Of a DNA stretch of 64,000 nt, positions 36,549 through 47,700 are shown in pieces (position 1 is the first letter of the stretch; the number at the start of each line of letters is the position of its first letter). The stretch lies in NCBI GenBank assembly GCA_965140765.1, contig OZ223309.1, positions 2,294,001 to 2,358,000 of the forward strand, written 5' to 3'. The notes beneath the pieces were generated by a model. That model saw nothing but the letters and a program-made list of their open reading frames with translations. It had not been told where the DNA came from and ran no database searches. Both the position numbers and the translations under genes were made by a program. The DNA comes from Sunxiuqinia sp963678245 (GTDB lineage: Bacteria; Bacteroidota; Bacteroidia; Bacteroidales; Prolixibacteraceae).

Positions 36549-37835
36549 ATGAAGAGCAAACAAACCACCGACTTATTGAATCTGCTAAAAAAAGAAGTAG
36601 TGCCGGCAATTGGTTGTACTGAGCCAACTGCTGTTGCTTTGGCCGTTTCAAAAGCAAAAGAGCTTATTAATGAAAAAGTTATCCGCTGTGAGGTTTATTT
36701 AAGTTCCAATATCATTAAAAACTCAATGGGAGTTGGTATTCCCGGAACCGGAATGATTGGTTTGCCAATTGCAATTGCACTGGGGATTGTTGTCGGGAAA
36801 TCGGAATACGGGCTTGAAGTATTAAAAGACTTGAACACTAAAAAACTGGAAGAAGCCAAACAATTTGTTGACAGCAAACAAATCTTAGTGCACCTAAAAG
36901 AAGACGCGCCTGATAAATTGTATATTGAAGCTTGCTGTTTTGGTGAAAACACAAAATCTAAAGCGATAATTTGTAGAATGCACACCCAGATTGCTTATGT
37001 TGAGGCCAATGGTAGTGTTCTTCTTGATGAACTGTCGGCAAATAACCAGCAACAAACGGATACCGATCAGGTGGAGCTGAATTTCAATAAAATATATGAT
37101 TTTGCAATAACCACGCCTTTGGAAGACTTGGAATTTATTCAGCAGGCAGCTGTATTGAACAAACTGGCTGCTGATGAATCTTCAAACGGAATTTTCGGGC
37201 ATTCAGTTGCACGGGTTATTCAGAGCAAATCGTATTTAAATATTATGGGCGACAGCGTTTATAATAAATTGGTTGCTGTAACTGCAGCCGCCTGCGATGT
37301 TCGAATGGCGGGTGCCATGATTCCTGTAATGAGTAATTCAGGAAGCGGAAACCAAGGGATTACTGCCACATTACCGGTTGTGGTATTTGCCGAGGAAATG
37401 GATAAAACAAAAGAACAATTAATTCGTGCCCTGACTTTAAGCCATTTAATGGTTATTTATATTAAGCGTGGCCTCGGGCGGTTGTCTGGGCTTTGCGGAG
37501 TAACGGTTGCCGGAATTGGGGCGGCATGTGGTATTACGTATTTAATGGGAGGAAGCAGAGAGCAGGTTGCATTTTCAATTAAAAACATGATTGGTAACAT
37601 AGCCGGCGTTATTTGCGATGGCGCCAAACCAAGTTGTGCACTCAAGGTTTCGAATGCAGCATCATCAGCAACTTTTTCGGCCATGATGGCAATGGATAAT
37701 AAAGTTGTAAGTTCATTGGAAGGAATTGCTGACGAAGACGTTGATGAAACGATAAATAATCTGAATGCAATTGGCTCTGATGGTATGACCGAAACTGACA
37801 AAATAGTACTCAATATTATGCTCAATAAAAAATAA
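36549..37835 (+). CDS. UPF0597 / L-cysteine desulfidase-like iron-sulfur enzyme
   Basis: About 428 residues from MKSKQTTDLL (starts at 36531, 36546 or 36549 are possible). The family, related to the catalytic subunit of iron-sulfur L-serine dehydratase, degrades L-cysteine or L-serine to pyruvate. The cluster-ligand type cysteines are present in VVPAIGCTEPTA near residue 23, GLCGVTVAGIGAACG, and ICDGAKPSCALK. It is cytoplasmic with no signal peptide. It starts 66 bp after the protease gene in the same direction, possibly co-transcribed. The exact substrate is not resolved. Confidence 0.85.
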   Translation: MKSKQTTDLLNLLKKEVVPAIGCTEPTAVALAVSKAKELINEKVIRCEVYLSSNIIKNSMGVGIPGTGMIGLPIAIALGIVVGKSEYGLEVLKDLNTKKLEEAKQFVDSKQILVHLKEDAPDKLYIEACCFGENTKSKAIICRMHTQIAYVEANGSVLLDELSANNQQQTDTDQVELNFNKIYDFAITTPLEDLEFIQQAAVLNKLAADESSNGIFGHSVARVIQSKSYLNIMGDSVYNKLVAVTAAACDVRMAGAMIPVMSNSGSGNQGITATLPVVVFAEEMDKTKEQLIRALTLSHLMVIYIKRGLGRLSGLCGVTVAGIGAACGITYLMGGSREQVAFSIKNMIGNIAGVICDGAKPSCALKVSNAASSATFSAMMAMDNKVVSSLEGIADEDVDETINNLNAIGSDGMTETDKIVLNIMLNKK

Positions 37836-38152
37836 AACAACAGAATAGGCTTTTATTACAAAATAAAATTTCAGATACAAAATATGACCTGTTACTGATT
37901 GCACAATAGATGAAGGCCTACCACCGAATTACCTGACGGGATCCAGTTAAAACATTATTCCATTTCGAAAACCTTGAAAATATTGAACTCTTAGGAGACC
38001 TTGTTGCAAGCAAAGAAACTACTGAAAAGTTTGATTCTTGATTCCAACTCAGATAAACCATTATGAAATAGAGATACCCTTTAGAAAGCAGATTTATAGC
38101 GTATTATAGTGATGATGACTCTGATTGATTGCTTTCTATTTGCAAACCGACA

Positions 38153-38216
38153 GATCTCCTAAAAGCTTTAATTCTTTTATTAAATGGTTCGAATTTTGTA
38201 CCGTAGTGATCACCTA
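38153..38216 (+). repeat. Hairpin-bearing repeat element (related to 52660)
   Basis: Positions 38153-38194 match 52660-52701 at about 36 of 42 bases. Within it TTTAAT-TCTTTT-ATTAAA is a stem-loop whose arms are kept in the other copy while the loop differs. The last 20 bp (GTACCGTAGTGATCAC) diverge from the other copy except for ATCAC. Confidence 0.5.
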
Positions 38217-38224
38217 GAATTTAT

Positions 38225-38259
38225 AAAAGCCTCGTAATTATAGTTATTACGGGGCTTTT
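38225..38259. terminator. Bidirectional terminator-like hairpin
   Basis: AAAAGCCTCGTAAT pairs with ATTACGGGGCTTTT over 14 positions (one wobble) around a 7-nt loop. It directly follows the repeat element, as a similar hairpin follows the copy at 52.7 kb. The nearest plus-strand gene ends about 390 bp upstream. Confidence 0.6.
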
Positions 38260-38458
38260 GTGTGTTCGATGTAAAGTCAGAGGCACTTCAAGAAAAATGT
38301 AATTGCATAGAATATAGCCATTTAACGGTTCAAGTCCCATCGGTTTTTTCTTAAAAAATGAATCCTCCTACTTATTGTCGTAATATTTAATAACTATATA
38401 ATTTAATATTCCGCATGACATGAAGATAAAATGTAGAATATAAATATTTGCAAAGGTG

Positions 38459-38493
38459 AAAAGTCGGTTTCCTTTAACAAGCAACCGACTTTT
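38459..38493 (-). terminator. Terminator of the cobalamin-riboswitch operon
   Basis: AAAAGTCGGTT (38459-38469) pairs perfectly over 11 bp with AACCGACTTTT (38483-38493), 17 bp after the giant gene's stop codon in the minus direction. The U-run is within the stem arm. It should end the whole minus-strand operon. Confidence 0.8.
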
Positions 38494-38509
38494 CACATAA
38501 TGAAACTAA

Positions 38510-41500
38510 TTACCTTTTTATCAATTTCACAGTTTTCATTTCCTGCTTTAATAAGTAAACACCACTAGGCAAAGCAGATGTATCTATATGATTATTACCT
38601 TCTAATAATTTTATTATCCGTATAGCTTTTCCTGATATATTATACAACACAGCATCACCAGCCGTTTTGGCTTCAACAGTTATAGATGCATTAAATGGGT
38701 TCGGATAAACCATAAGATGATTTTCTTCAATCACTTCAATTCCGGTAATTAAAGTACTCTGAACAATCATTGCTTTCTCCGACCTGTTTCCAGCCTCATC
38801 GAAAGCTTCCACTTCAAAGGTGTATTTCGTATTGGCTTCCAAAGCAACTACAGTATAGGTAATGTCAACCGTTGTACCAATTGAATCTCCATTTAAATAA
38901 ACAACATAACCAGCTACGCCAATATTATCAGTCGAAGCTGTCCAAGAAAGGACGACACTTGTGTCGGAAGTTGCGGCCTCAAGATTTGAAGGAATAGAAG
39001 GAGCTGTTTGATCCATAGTTGAAGCGGTTAACAATGCTTTTTCTGATTTATTCCCAGCACCATCAAAAGCTTGAATTTCAAATGTATGCTCAGACATCAC
39101 ATCCAATCCTGTTGCTGTAAATGCAGTCTCAGAAACCGTACGTATAGAATCACCATCAAGGAAAACAATATAACCAGCTACTTCTGCATTATCATCCGAG
39201 GCTGTCCAAGAAAGAGAAATGCTAGTTTCTGAAGGAACAGCGACAAGGCCAGTAGGAACCGAAGGAGCCGTTTCGTCGGTAGTTGAAACCGTAACCGATA
39301 TTTTCTCTGATTTATTTCCGGCTGCATCAATAGCTTCTATTTCAAAATAATATTTAGTAAATGCATTTAGTTCTATCGCATTATAATTTGTTTCTGTTAC
39401 TTCCTGAAGTAATTCGCCATCAATATAAACGGCATAAGCTGCTACTCCAACATTATCAGTAGAAGCATTCCATGAAAGAGCAACACTTGTTTCGGATGGA
39501 ATTCCAACAAGATTTGTAGGAGCCGATGGAGCGGTTTTATCAATGGTTGAAATGGTTAACGATGCTGCCTCTGACTTATTTCCTGCGGCATCAACAGCCT
39601 TTACTTCTACTTCATATTGGGTTTCTGGGTTTAATCCAACAATGTTATAATTTGTTCCTTTTACCCAGGCTTTGTAATAACCATCAACATAAATATAATA
39701 CCCTTTTACCGCTACATTATCAGTTGAAGCATTCCAGGAAAGAGATATGCTAGATTCTGTTGGTAAAGCACTTAAGCCATTAGGTTTTGTTGGAGCAGTT
39801 TCGTCAATCGTTGAAACTTTAACAGATGCTTTTTCCGACTTATTCCCAGAATCATCTATCGCTACTACTTCAAACAAGTATGTAGTAACTATGTCTAAAT
39901 CATGGGCAGTATAAGTTGTTTGACTTACTGTATCAACAGCTACTCCTTCGAAATAAACAATGTAACCCGCAATTCCAACATTATCAGCTGGAGCATCCCA
40001 ATTATATGTAATAGTTGTTTCGGTAGGTTTTCCGCGAAGGTTTTTGGGTGCACCAGGTGCTATCGTATCAATTACAGCTACTTTAAATGTTGTTTCCACA
40101 TATTTTACTCCGTAAGTTTTATGCATAGCAGAATCTTTCAGCGTAATAATTGCTTCTCCTGTTTTGTCTAGTGCTAACGTCAGGTTAAGAGTATCATTTA
40201 TTACTGCTGTAGATATTAAATCAGAATTCGTATTTCCTGAAACAGTTTTCCCAAAAGTTACCTTCCGTTTCGGGGTATTTAAAAATACATCTGCCAATGG
40301 AATTTTAATATCAGCGCTGTTAACTACAACAACAGTATCGGCAATAGGATTTGCTACTACCGGTTTATAAAAACGCGGCTTTATGGTTACATTTAAAAAT
40401 CGGGTTGCTGAAAAACCATAATTATCTATCGCATCTACCGGAATAGTAATAACAGAATCTTTATCCACGGTATTTGGGAAAAAGGCATCAAGTTTCTTAT
40501 TGCCTAACGATGTATAATTGGTATTCCATGTTAGCCACGAGGTATGTTCCAAATAGCGTGGATAGATTTCGAAATTATTCTCTCCATCAACAAAACAGTT
40601 CTTTGCAACGGTTATGGCAACACTATATGTAGTACTTTCATAAATAGACTGATCTTTCAAGGTTTGAGATAAATTGGGCAAAGGTTTGTCATTATTATCA
40701 AAGGCATCAACAGCAGTTAAAAATGCAGGGGCAGTTTGTACACTATCAAAGGTAGATATTTCTGCAAACTCAGAATCAAAGACCAAACCTTTGGAGGCTG
40801 TTTTAGCAGTATTTGAATAAGTTGCAAAATATTTATTTAATGACGCATGATATGCTATAGCTGTTGGATAGAAATCTTCCTGAGCTTTCATTAACGTTTC
40901 TGCCCCAAATCTTTTTGTCGAAATATTGTATGAGACAAAACCTTCGCCGGCTGGGATTAGAATACTGTCGCCTGTTATTGTAGCATTTGCTTTTAATGAA
41001 TTGCTCAATTTACTATTGTTTTCTGTCAACAAATCTTTTTCTGTTTGTGTATTATACTCCATAACAGCGGTATTACCCGAACTTGAAACAGTGCCAATCA
41101 GATATATACTTGTACCGTTAGCAATAATACTTGAGGCTGTAAATCCGGTACCGGCAAGAGCATTTTCGCTTTGTTTTTCTCCTTTAACCAGTTCGACAAC
41201 CGCTACTGATGTTAATTCATCCGTTGTTTGGTTTGAAAGGAATACATAGGCTTTATCACCAACAACTTTTACATTGCTTATTTTCCCGGTGAATCCTATT
41301 TTCTTACAGAATGATAAATCAACTTTATAATAGATAACAAGTTCAGATTGTTTTGCCAATAAAACAAGGTTCCCGAAAACAGCCAGTGATCCAGGGCCCG
41401 AGTTGTCAATAGCGGTTGTGCATTCTTGCTCATAATTTATCAGGTTATATTTCGACAAGTATGTGTCTCCCGACACAAAAGCAAAAGCCCCATCAACAAG

Positions 41501-44023
41501 CACATCATTTACTGAGTAAGCATCAAGCTGGTCATCTATTACATTTAGCGTATCCCCAGCAGGAGTATAAGCATTTAACGATGATTTCTCCGGGTTTTCT
41601 GTCAGAGCATTGTTTACAAAAAGAATTTGTTCGTCCTTCTCAGGTACGTCTGGTTCATGAATAAACGTAACGCTTATTGTAGTGTCCTGCCTGTACGAAG
41701 TAAGATTAAATGTAAGCGTATCAGTTCCGTAAACTCCCTCTGGGAAATTACATTTTAAAACATTCTTCTCGATAACCGGATTGGCTAAGCCGTTTTTTGA
41801 AGCCACAGAATTGAGATACGTTGTTGAATTTGTTCCGGTGGTAAATAACTCGCTACTTGTTTTTTCTCCAACAGCGTCATAATATCCTATAATTACCGGA
41901 TCACTTACCGTTCTTAATTTAGGAACGTCGTTCACGATTACCATTATTGAATCCGACAATTCAGGGTTGCTGTCGGAATGTGCATACACCATCGTTCTAC
42001 CAACTTTTTCCCCGGTAAACAAACCATTGTCGATTGTCCCAATCTCTGGGTTTGAAGTTGTCCAAGTGTAGGTATCATAGGTGTATCTGTTTGACGAACT
42101 TCCATTTAAAACATCGCCGATGTTATCCAATCCCTGGGCGGTGATACTAATTGTTTCACCACGAATAAGGCTGGTACTGTCGGACGAAGCGGCAGAGTTA
42201 CCCTCCATTTCCAGCATAACACCTTCCAGTTCAACTACCAGCATGCGGATAGAATCGGTAGGAACATCGCTTTTTTGTGAAAAATACAACCATGTTTCGC
42301 CATTGTCAACAGCGGTAAATAAGCCGGTATTATCTATCGTTCCTACTTCCGGCTTTGATGAACTCCATTGCTGCGTGCCTTCGGTTTGCGGACGACCGTT
42401 TTTAAACAAAAATCCTTCGAACTGACAGTCGTGCCCCTTCAATACTTTCAGTTGCGTGATACCAATATAATTTACATAATAGTCTTGTGGAACATAGTCA
42501 GGGTCGGGTGTTGTCATTCCCACTCCCAATATTTCAGACGACCATTCACCCAGCCATCCGGCATTTGCAAAACCTCCGGTGTATATTTTCACGAAATCGA
42601 TTTGGTCCAACTCTACATGATTACCGTCTTTGTCAACGGCCCAGTTAATGTCAAACCCATCAGCAGCATTTCCTTTTTCATCAGCAAAGTATGGATTTTG
42701 TGGATTAGTGAGGTCTGAACTGTTTCCACGATTATCGCAATATCCGAAAAATGGTGCCCGGTAAAATTCAATGTAACCTGGCCTACTCATATCAAGCGAG
42801 CTTTTTATAATACTCCCTTCATAAGTCATAGAGTCTTTGTTGCACTCGAAATCAAACGGGTCTGGATAATATGGGTGCTGATGAAATGCATTGGCCAGCA
42901 GTGCGCCTGTTTCGCCGTTGTCTTTTTTCCATGGAACGGTGTAGCGTTCTTCATAATGAGGATTGTAGTAGGTCATTTTCACATTCTTCTCGGTACTGCT
43001 CATGTAATAGTCAGAGCCGGCCAGTTCATACCATTCTCCGTCGTTTGGAATACCATCTCCGTTTTTATCTTTCATAACACGCACAGCAGCAGGTTCCGTC
43101 CATACACCGTACAAATTGGCAGCAAATGCATTACCTTTTACCGAGAAATCTACTCCATAAGGATTATTCGGATTGTTCGTAATTGGCTGGTCAAAACCAT
43201 AAATTACGTAACCGCCAAAAGCCCCAAGGCTAATCATGCCGCCCTGTGTGCCAAGTGTTTTTTCTGCCGAGTTACTTTGCCCGATATTTTCGTTGGTATA
43301 TTGCCCCGGAGCAGGCATAAATTCTATTACACGACTTGCGTATGCATTTTTATGAATATTAATTTTTACGGTTGCTGTATCGTAATTTCCGTCAACATCA
43401 GCAATGCGGTATTCAAAGTTTTCGAATGAATAATTAGGGGTAGAACTTCCACTTTTATAGCTTAAGGTTCCATCGCTATTGTTGGTAAGTGTACCAAAGT
43501 TTGTACTCTGAAGAACTTCCAGGCTTGCAACATCAAGATACGCAGAAGGTGCATCGTTTTTAACAACATTCATTTCCAACGTTTCACCAATATCTGTTGT
43601 ATAGGAATCATCTCCGACTGTTAGTGGTATCACATTTGCAACAACCAAAGCTTTTGCGGTAAAACCATTATAATCGATATTAATAGTTAACGTATCTGTT
43701 CCATAGGCTCCGGCAGGAATTTTATAATAAAAGTATTGACCGCCATACGTTGAATAGTAGTAATCATCAAAATCAATCGTTTCAGGGTTTGTAGAACTAA
43801 ACGATATGGCCACATTGCTACTATCGGTTAATTTAGCAGTGGTGGCGTACTCTGCCGGATATTCAAATAAATCGGCAATTTTTACCGTTTTTTTATATTG
43901 ACTGGTACTTCTGATTCGGTTCACCGTTAAATCATCTTTACGGGAGAAACTCTGTCCCGTAGTAATTTGGCTCGTCAGCAGGAGGTATAAACAAACCAAA
44001 GAAAAAAAGTAAATTTGTTTCAT
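38510..44023 (-). CDS. Giant multidomain T9SS-exported surface protein of the cobalamin operon
   Basis: An 1837-residue secreted protein. Approximate order: signal peptide (1-24); cadherin/Ig-like part; a domain (about 236-498) homologous to the lipoprotein at 47846, sharing PAPGQ, GGYV-YGFD, DGEWYELAGSDYY and WLGEW-S; two Big2-like domains (528-700, SSKPEVGTIDNTGLFTA); a beta-propeller-like section (800-1108); more cadherin-like sequence; five FN3 repeats (1321-1754); and a type-A T9SS sorting domain with VYPNPFNASI. It is the last gene under the cobalamin riboswitch. T9SS export to the surface is predicted. A role in capturing cobalamin or its carriers is inference from operon and domain content. 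Confidence 0.85.
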   Translation of the reverse strand: MKQIYFFSLVCLYLLLTSQITTGQSFSRKDDLTVNRIRSTSQYKKTVKIADLFEYPAEYATTAKLTDSSNVAISFSSTNPETIDFDDYYYSTYGGQYFYYKIPAGAYGTDTLTINIDYNGFTAKALVVANVIPLTVGDDSYTTDIGETLEMNVVKNDAPSAYLDVASLEVLQSTNFGTLTNNSDGTLSYKSGSSTPNYSFENFEYRIADVDGNYDTATVKINIHKNAYASRVIEFMPAPGQYTNENIGQSNSAEKTLGTQGGMISLGAFGGYVIYGFDQPITNNPNNPYGVDFSVKGNAFAANLYGVWTEPAAVRVMKDKNGDGIPNDGEWYELAGSDYYMSSTEKNVKMTYYNPHYEERYTVPWKKDNGETGALLANAFHQHPYYPDPFDFECNKDSMTYEGSIIKSSLDMSRPGYIEFYRAPFFGYCDNRGNSSDLTNPQNPYFADEKGNAADGFDINWAVDKDGNHVELDQIDFVKIYTGGFANAGWLGEWSSEILGVGMTTPDPDYVPQDYYVNYIGITQLKVLKGHDCQFEGFLFKNGRPQTEGTQQWSSSKPEVGTIDNTGLFTAVDNGETWLYFSQKSDVPTDSIRMLVVELEGVMLEMEGNSAASSDSTSLIRGETISITAQGLDNIGDVLNGSSSNRYTYDTYTWTTSNPEIGTIDNGLFTGEKVGRTMVYAHSDSNPELSDSIMVIVNDVPKLRTVSDPVIIGYYDAVGEKTSSELFTTGTNSTTYLNSVASKNGLANPVIEKNVLKCNFPEGVYGTDTLTFNLTSYRQDTTISVTFIHEPDVPEKDEQILFVNNALTENPEKSSLNAYTPAGDTLNVIDDQLDAYSVNDVLVDGAFAFVSGDTYLSKYNLINYEQECTTAIDNSGPGSLAVFGNLVLLAKQSELVIYYKVDLSFCKKIGFTGKISNVKVVGDKAYVFLSNQTTDELTSVAVVELVKGEKQSENALAGTGFTASSIIANGTSIYLIGTVSSSGNTAVMEYNTQTEKDLLTENNSKLSNSLKANATITGDSILIPAGEGFVSYNISTKRFGAETLMKAQEDFYPTAIAYHASLNKYFATYSNTAKTASKGLVFDSEFAEISTFDSVQTAPAFLTAVDAFDNNDKPLPNLSQTLKDQSIYESTTYSVAITVAKNCFVDGENNFEIYPRYLEHTSWLTWNTNYTSLGNKKLDAFFPNTVDKDSVITIPVDAIDNYGFSATRFLNVTIKPRFYKPVVANPIADTVVVVNSADIKIPLADVFLNTPKRKVTFGKTVSGNTNSDLISTAVINDTLNLTLALDKTGEAIITLKDSAMHKTYGVKYVETTFKVAVIDTIAPGAPKNLRGKPTETTITYNWDAPADNVGIAGYIVYFEGVAVDTVSQTTYTAHDLDIVTTYLFEVVAIDDSGNKSEKASVKVSTIDETAPTKPNGLSALPTESSISLSWNASTDNVAVKGYYIYVDGYYKAWVKGTNYNIVGLNPETQYEVEVKAVDAAGNKSEAASLTISTIDKTAPSAPTNLVGIPSETSVALSWNASTDNVGVAAYAVYIDGELLQEVTETNYNAIELNAFTKYYFEIEAIDAAGNKSEKISVTVSTTDETAPSVPTGLVAVPSETSISLSWTASDDNAEVAGYIVFLDGDSIRTVSETAFTATGLDVMSEHTFEIQAFDGAGNKSEKALLTASTMDQTAPSIPSNLEAATSDTSVVLSWTASTDNIGVAGYVVYLNGDSIGTTVDITYTVVALEANTKYTFEVEAFDEAGNRSEKAMIVQSTLITGIEVIEENHLMVYPNPFNASITVEAKTAGDAVLYNISGKAIRIIKLLEGNNHIDTSALPSGVYLLKQEMKTVKLIKR

Positions 44024-44061
44024 GATACTATTTCTAAATTTATTAATGGTATTACAATTCG

Positions 44062-44097
44062 GGAACGGTAGATAGTTTTGGCGAACGCTACCGTTCC
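44062..44097 (-). promoter_or_regulatory. Intercistronic hairpin before the giant gene
   Basis: GGAACGGTAG (44062-44071) pairs perfectly with CTACCGTTCC (44088-44097) between the DUF6580 stop and the giant's start. In the transcribed direction an A-run precedes it and no U-run follows, so processing or stability is more likely than termination. It could set different expression for the giant. Confidence 0.5.
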
Positions 44098-44100
44098 TTT

Positions 44101-44682
44101 TTAATTATTAACCGTATAAGCGGAATTTTTTAAAGCCGGAACTTTGTATTGAATAACTTCGAATATTCCGAATAATGCTCCCGAATAAGCCAGATCTCCT
44201 ATCAAGGTATTTTTGAAAAACGGCAGTCCGGCAGCGTAACAGCTCACTAAGCCCGAGAAAGTTTTGGGGTACATTATTCCCGATACCCACACTCCAAAAT
44301 TTGATACCAGAAAAAATACGACAGAAGCAGAAAGACTGGCAATTAAAAGGTTTTTCGGGCGAACTTTTTTTAATAGTCCAAAACCAATAAGCCCAATAAG
44401 TACGAATGCAATGCAGGTCCAGTAAAAACTGTTGTAAAACCATACAAAGTGGTCGAAATATTGTCCGTAAATTACGTTGTTCAACAATAAATCGCTTATC
44501 CACATGGCTGCTATCGGCACAATAAAAGCCATGTATTTTCGTGTAAAATAAGCTGCCCCAAAAAGCGACATTGCTCCAATTGGTGCAAAATTAGGAGGAT
44601 GAGGTATTAAACGGCTAAGTGCCGCCAGTAATACAATCAAAACCAAAACCCCGAAACGAGTATTAATCTTCGATTTTTTCAT
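44101..44682 (-). CDS. DUF6580-type integral membrane protein
   Basis: A 193-residue inner-membrane protein with about five to six hydrophobic segments (VLVLIVLLAALSRLI, YMAFIVPIAAMWI, TCIAFVLIGLIGFGLL, LLIASLSASVVFFLVSNFGVW). The conserved opening LIPHPPNFAPIGAMSLFGAAYF and WVSGIMYPKTFSGL mark DUF6580, which resembles the substrate-binding S component of ECF-type vitamin transporters. Its place inside a cobalamin-riboswitch operon makes it a candidate inner-membrane partner in corrinoid or precursor uptake. This is inference; no transport partner (BtuCD or EcfAAT) is in the window. Confidence 0.78.
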   Translation of the reverse strand: MKKSKINTRFGVLVLIVLLAALSRLIPHPPNFAPIGAMSLFGAAYFTRKYMAFIVPIAAMWISDLLLNNVIYGQYFDHFVWFYNSFYWTCIAFVLIGLIGFGLLKKVRPKNLLIASLSASVVFFLVSNFGVWVSGIMYPKTFSGLVSCYAAGLPFFKNTLIGDLAYSGALFGIFEVIQYKVPALKNSAYTVNN

Positions 44683-44716
44683 TTTATCTATTCTTTATTG
44701 TATTTGACTAATAATT

Positions 44717-47700
44717 CTATTTAATAAGCTTAAATGTATTCGCCCCGCATTTCAGCAGGTAAACTCCCTTTTTTATTTCTGATGTATTGATTCGGTTTAT
44801 TCCAATTGCAATATTTATTCGCAACACTGGTTTTCCGGAAACATCGTAAATTATTGCTTCCTTATTTTTTGCTGACTCGATAATAATAAACGATGAAAAC
44901 GGGTTCGGATAAACCGCTAGATTGTTTTCTTTTACTGATTCAATACCGGTTATAATGGTACTTTGCGTAACCGATGCTTTTTCTGATCTATTACCCACGG
45001 CATCAACAGCTTCAACGCTAAATAAATATTCTGTGCCGGACATTAAGTCTGTTACAGTAAAACTAGTTTCGGGAACCGTTTCAATGGAATCACCATTAAG
45101 GTAAATGATGTAAGCTGTTACAGCTACATTATCGGTTGAAGCACTCCATGATAGCATGATACTTGTTTCGGAAGTTTCAGCACTAAGATTGGCTGGGATA
45201 GTTGGAGCTGTTTCATCTGCGGAAGTTTTAGTCGAAACCGTTATTTCCGGTTTTCCTGATTTGTTTCCGGCTGTATCAAAAGCCTCTACGGCTAGATTAT
45301 AATCGGTACCAGGAGATAGCTCTGTTACTGTAAAACTGGTTTCTGAAACGGTTTCAATCGAATCGCCATCAAGATAAATAGTATAACCTGCAACACCCTC
45401 ATTATCGGTTGAAGCCGTCCACGAAAGCGCAATACTTGTTTCGGAAGGAACAGCTACAAAATTTATTGGGACTGTTGGTGCTTCATTATCAATTATCGGA
45501 TTTGTTGGAATATCAATTTCTGCTTTTTCCGATTTATTCCCATCTGCATCAAAAGCCTCTACGGTCAGATTATAATCGGTGCCAGGAGATAGCTCTGTTA
45601 CAGTAAAACTGGTTTCTGAAACCGTTTCAATCGAATCGCCTTCAAGATAAACAGTATAACCTGCAACACCCACATTATCGGTTGAAGGCGTCCACGAAAG
45701 CGCAATGCTTGTTGCCGAAGGAGTAGCTACAAGATTTATTGGGGCTGTTGGTGCTTCATTATCAATTATCGGATTTGTTGGAATATCAATTTCTGCTTTT
45801 TCCGATTTGTTTCCTGCCTCATCAAAAGCCTCTACGGCCAGATTATAATTTGTGTCAGGAGATAATCCTTTTACAGTAAAACTGGTTTCTGAAACTGTTT
45901 CAATCAAATCGCCATCAAGATAAACAGTATAACCTGCAACACTCATATTATCGGTTGAGACCGTCCACGAAAGTGCAATACTTGTTTCAGTAGGAGTAGC
46001 TACAAGATTAGATGGGATTGTCGGAGCAATATTATCTGCCGGAGTTTTTGTGGAAACGGTTATTTCTGCTTTTTCTGATTTATTACCTGCCTCATCAAAA
46101 GCCTCTACGCCCAATGTGTATTCTGTTGCAGATAACAAGCTGCTTATGGTTACATTTGTTTCTGTAACTGTCTCAACTGAATTTCCATCAAGATAAATAG
46201 TATAACCGGCAACACCCATATTATCGGTTGAAGCTGTCCATGAAAGCGCGATGCTTGTTTCGGTAGGAACAGCGGTAAGATTGCCTGGAACTGTTGGAGT
46301 CGTTTCGTCAATATTTGATGATGTTGAAACAACTACTTCCTGCACGCGGTCAACTGTCTTTCCATTCGAATTAAATCGCACTTTTATGTTGGCTGTTCCT
46401 GTTTTCCCGGGTTTGGCGGTAAATGTTAATTGATTACTTTTTATCGTTGCTGTAACAATATTCTTGTTGTCGTTCGATATAATTCTTTTTGTAATGGCTG
46501 CTGCTAAATTATCCTTGTCGTTTGCCATATCTCCCAAATCAACTGTTACAGGAGTTGTATTATTAAGAGATACTTGAGAAAACTGCGAAACCTGCGGTGC
46601 ATAATTATCCGGGAAAATAAACATGGCCGGAAACCAATATCGCTTAATCGGCTCAAATGTTTTGAGTAAATTACCACTGTTATTTAACTGATAGATAAAA
46701 TAATTTTGATTGATATTGTCCAAATATAAGGTTGCGTAAATTTTATCGTCTAAGGGGTTGATGCGAATGCCTGACCCGTAAAAATAGCGTTCTTCATTTT
46801 CGCTGTCATAAATTAGTGTGAATTCTTCGCTGTCAATATCATAACGGTACATTTTTGATGTTGTAAACCAGTTCCAGTCGCTTTCGTTGTAAGCAAAATA
46901 AAGCGCGTTTTCTTTGGTACTGGCACATAACGAGCCGGCTGTCCAGGCATACCAGGTTTGGTTAATACCGGCACCGCCACTCATATTTATCGTTTCGGTG
47001 GCTAAAGTATTGGGGTTTATTTTCAGTAATTGATTTCCGTCCCAATTCTCGCCAACAGTTCCATAAGGGTATTTCTGGTAAGCCATATTTGAATTTTTCC
47101 CTACCCAAACCGTTCCATCTTTACTTTGTGTGAGGGTGCTGTAACATCCATTAATTACTTTTATTACAGTATCCGATTCTGGGTCGATAACCAATACGCC
47201 TTTATCCTGCTGAATGGCAAACACGTAATCTGTAGTCCGGCACATCATTCCAATTTGGTTGTTGTACAAAGGCCCAACACCTTCGGCATTATTCTCTCCT
47301 CCAGAAATTAAGGGATTTTCGGTACCGGCAATTCTTTTGGTAATTTCAAATTCTGACAGGTCTAGCACAAAAATTCCGTTGGAAGTGCCCACATAAGCTT
47401 TGCTTTCGTTTACCCCTACAAAACCACGACCATCGGCAGCCGATTTTCCGTTCATCTCAAAAATCATGGGAATCCTTTTCTTTATCTTCAGGGTTTTCGC
47501 ATCTGTTACAATAATTCGTCCCCCACTTACCGGGTTTGTTTCGCCGGGGTCCTGGTCTTGTTTCGATATTACATAAAGATTGTCTCCGTATATGGTTCCG
47601 AACTGGGCCGTACCTCCCAATGAAGCGCCTTCATTATCCGTATTTCCCTGGAGGATGAGGTAATCAAATTCCCCTGTTTCGGGATTCAGAAAATTAATGG

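Larger units (their letters stand above)
37836..38509. other. Intergenic region between convergent genes, with repeat and terminators
   Basis: About 670 bp separating the plus-strand UPF0597 gene from the minus-strand T9SS giant. It contains an element related to 52660-52701, a bidirectional hairpin and the giant's terminator. The stretch 37840-38150 shows no coding potential and weak traces of the repeat family of region 2. Confidence 0.55.

Noticed and set aside
42368..43429. Plus-strand reading frames over the T9SS giant
   Set aside because: They lie inside a continuous minus-strand gene with recognisable domains and show no signal peptide, motif or ribosome site; they are shadow frames.
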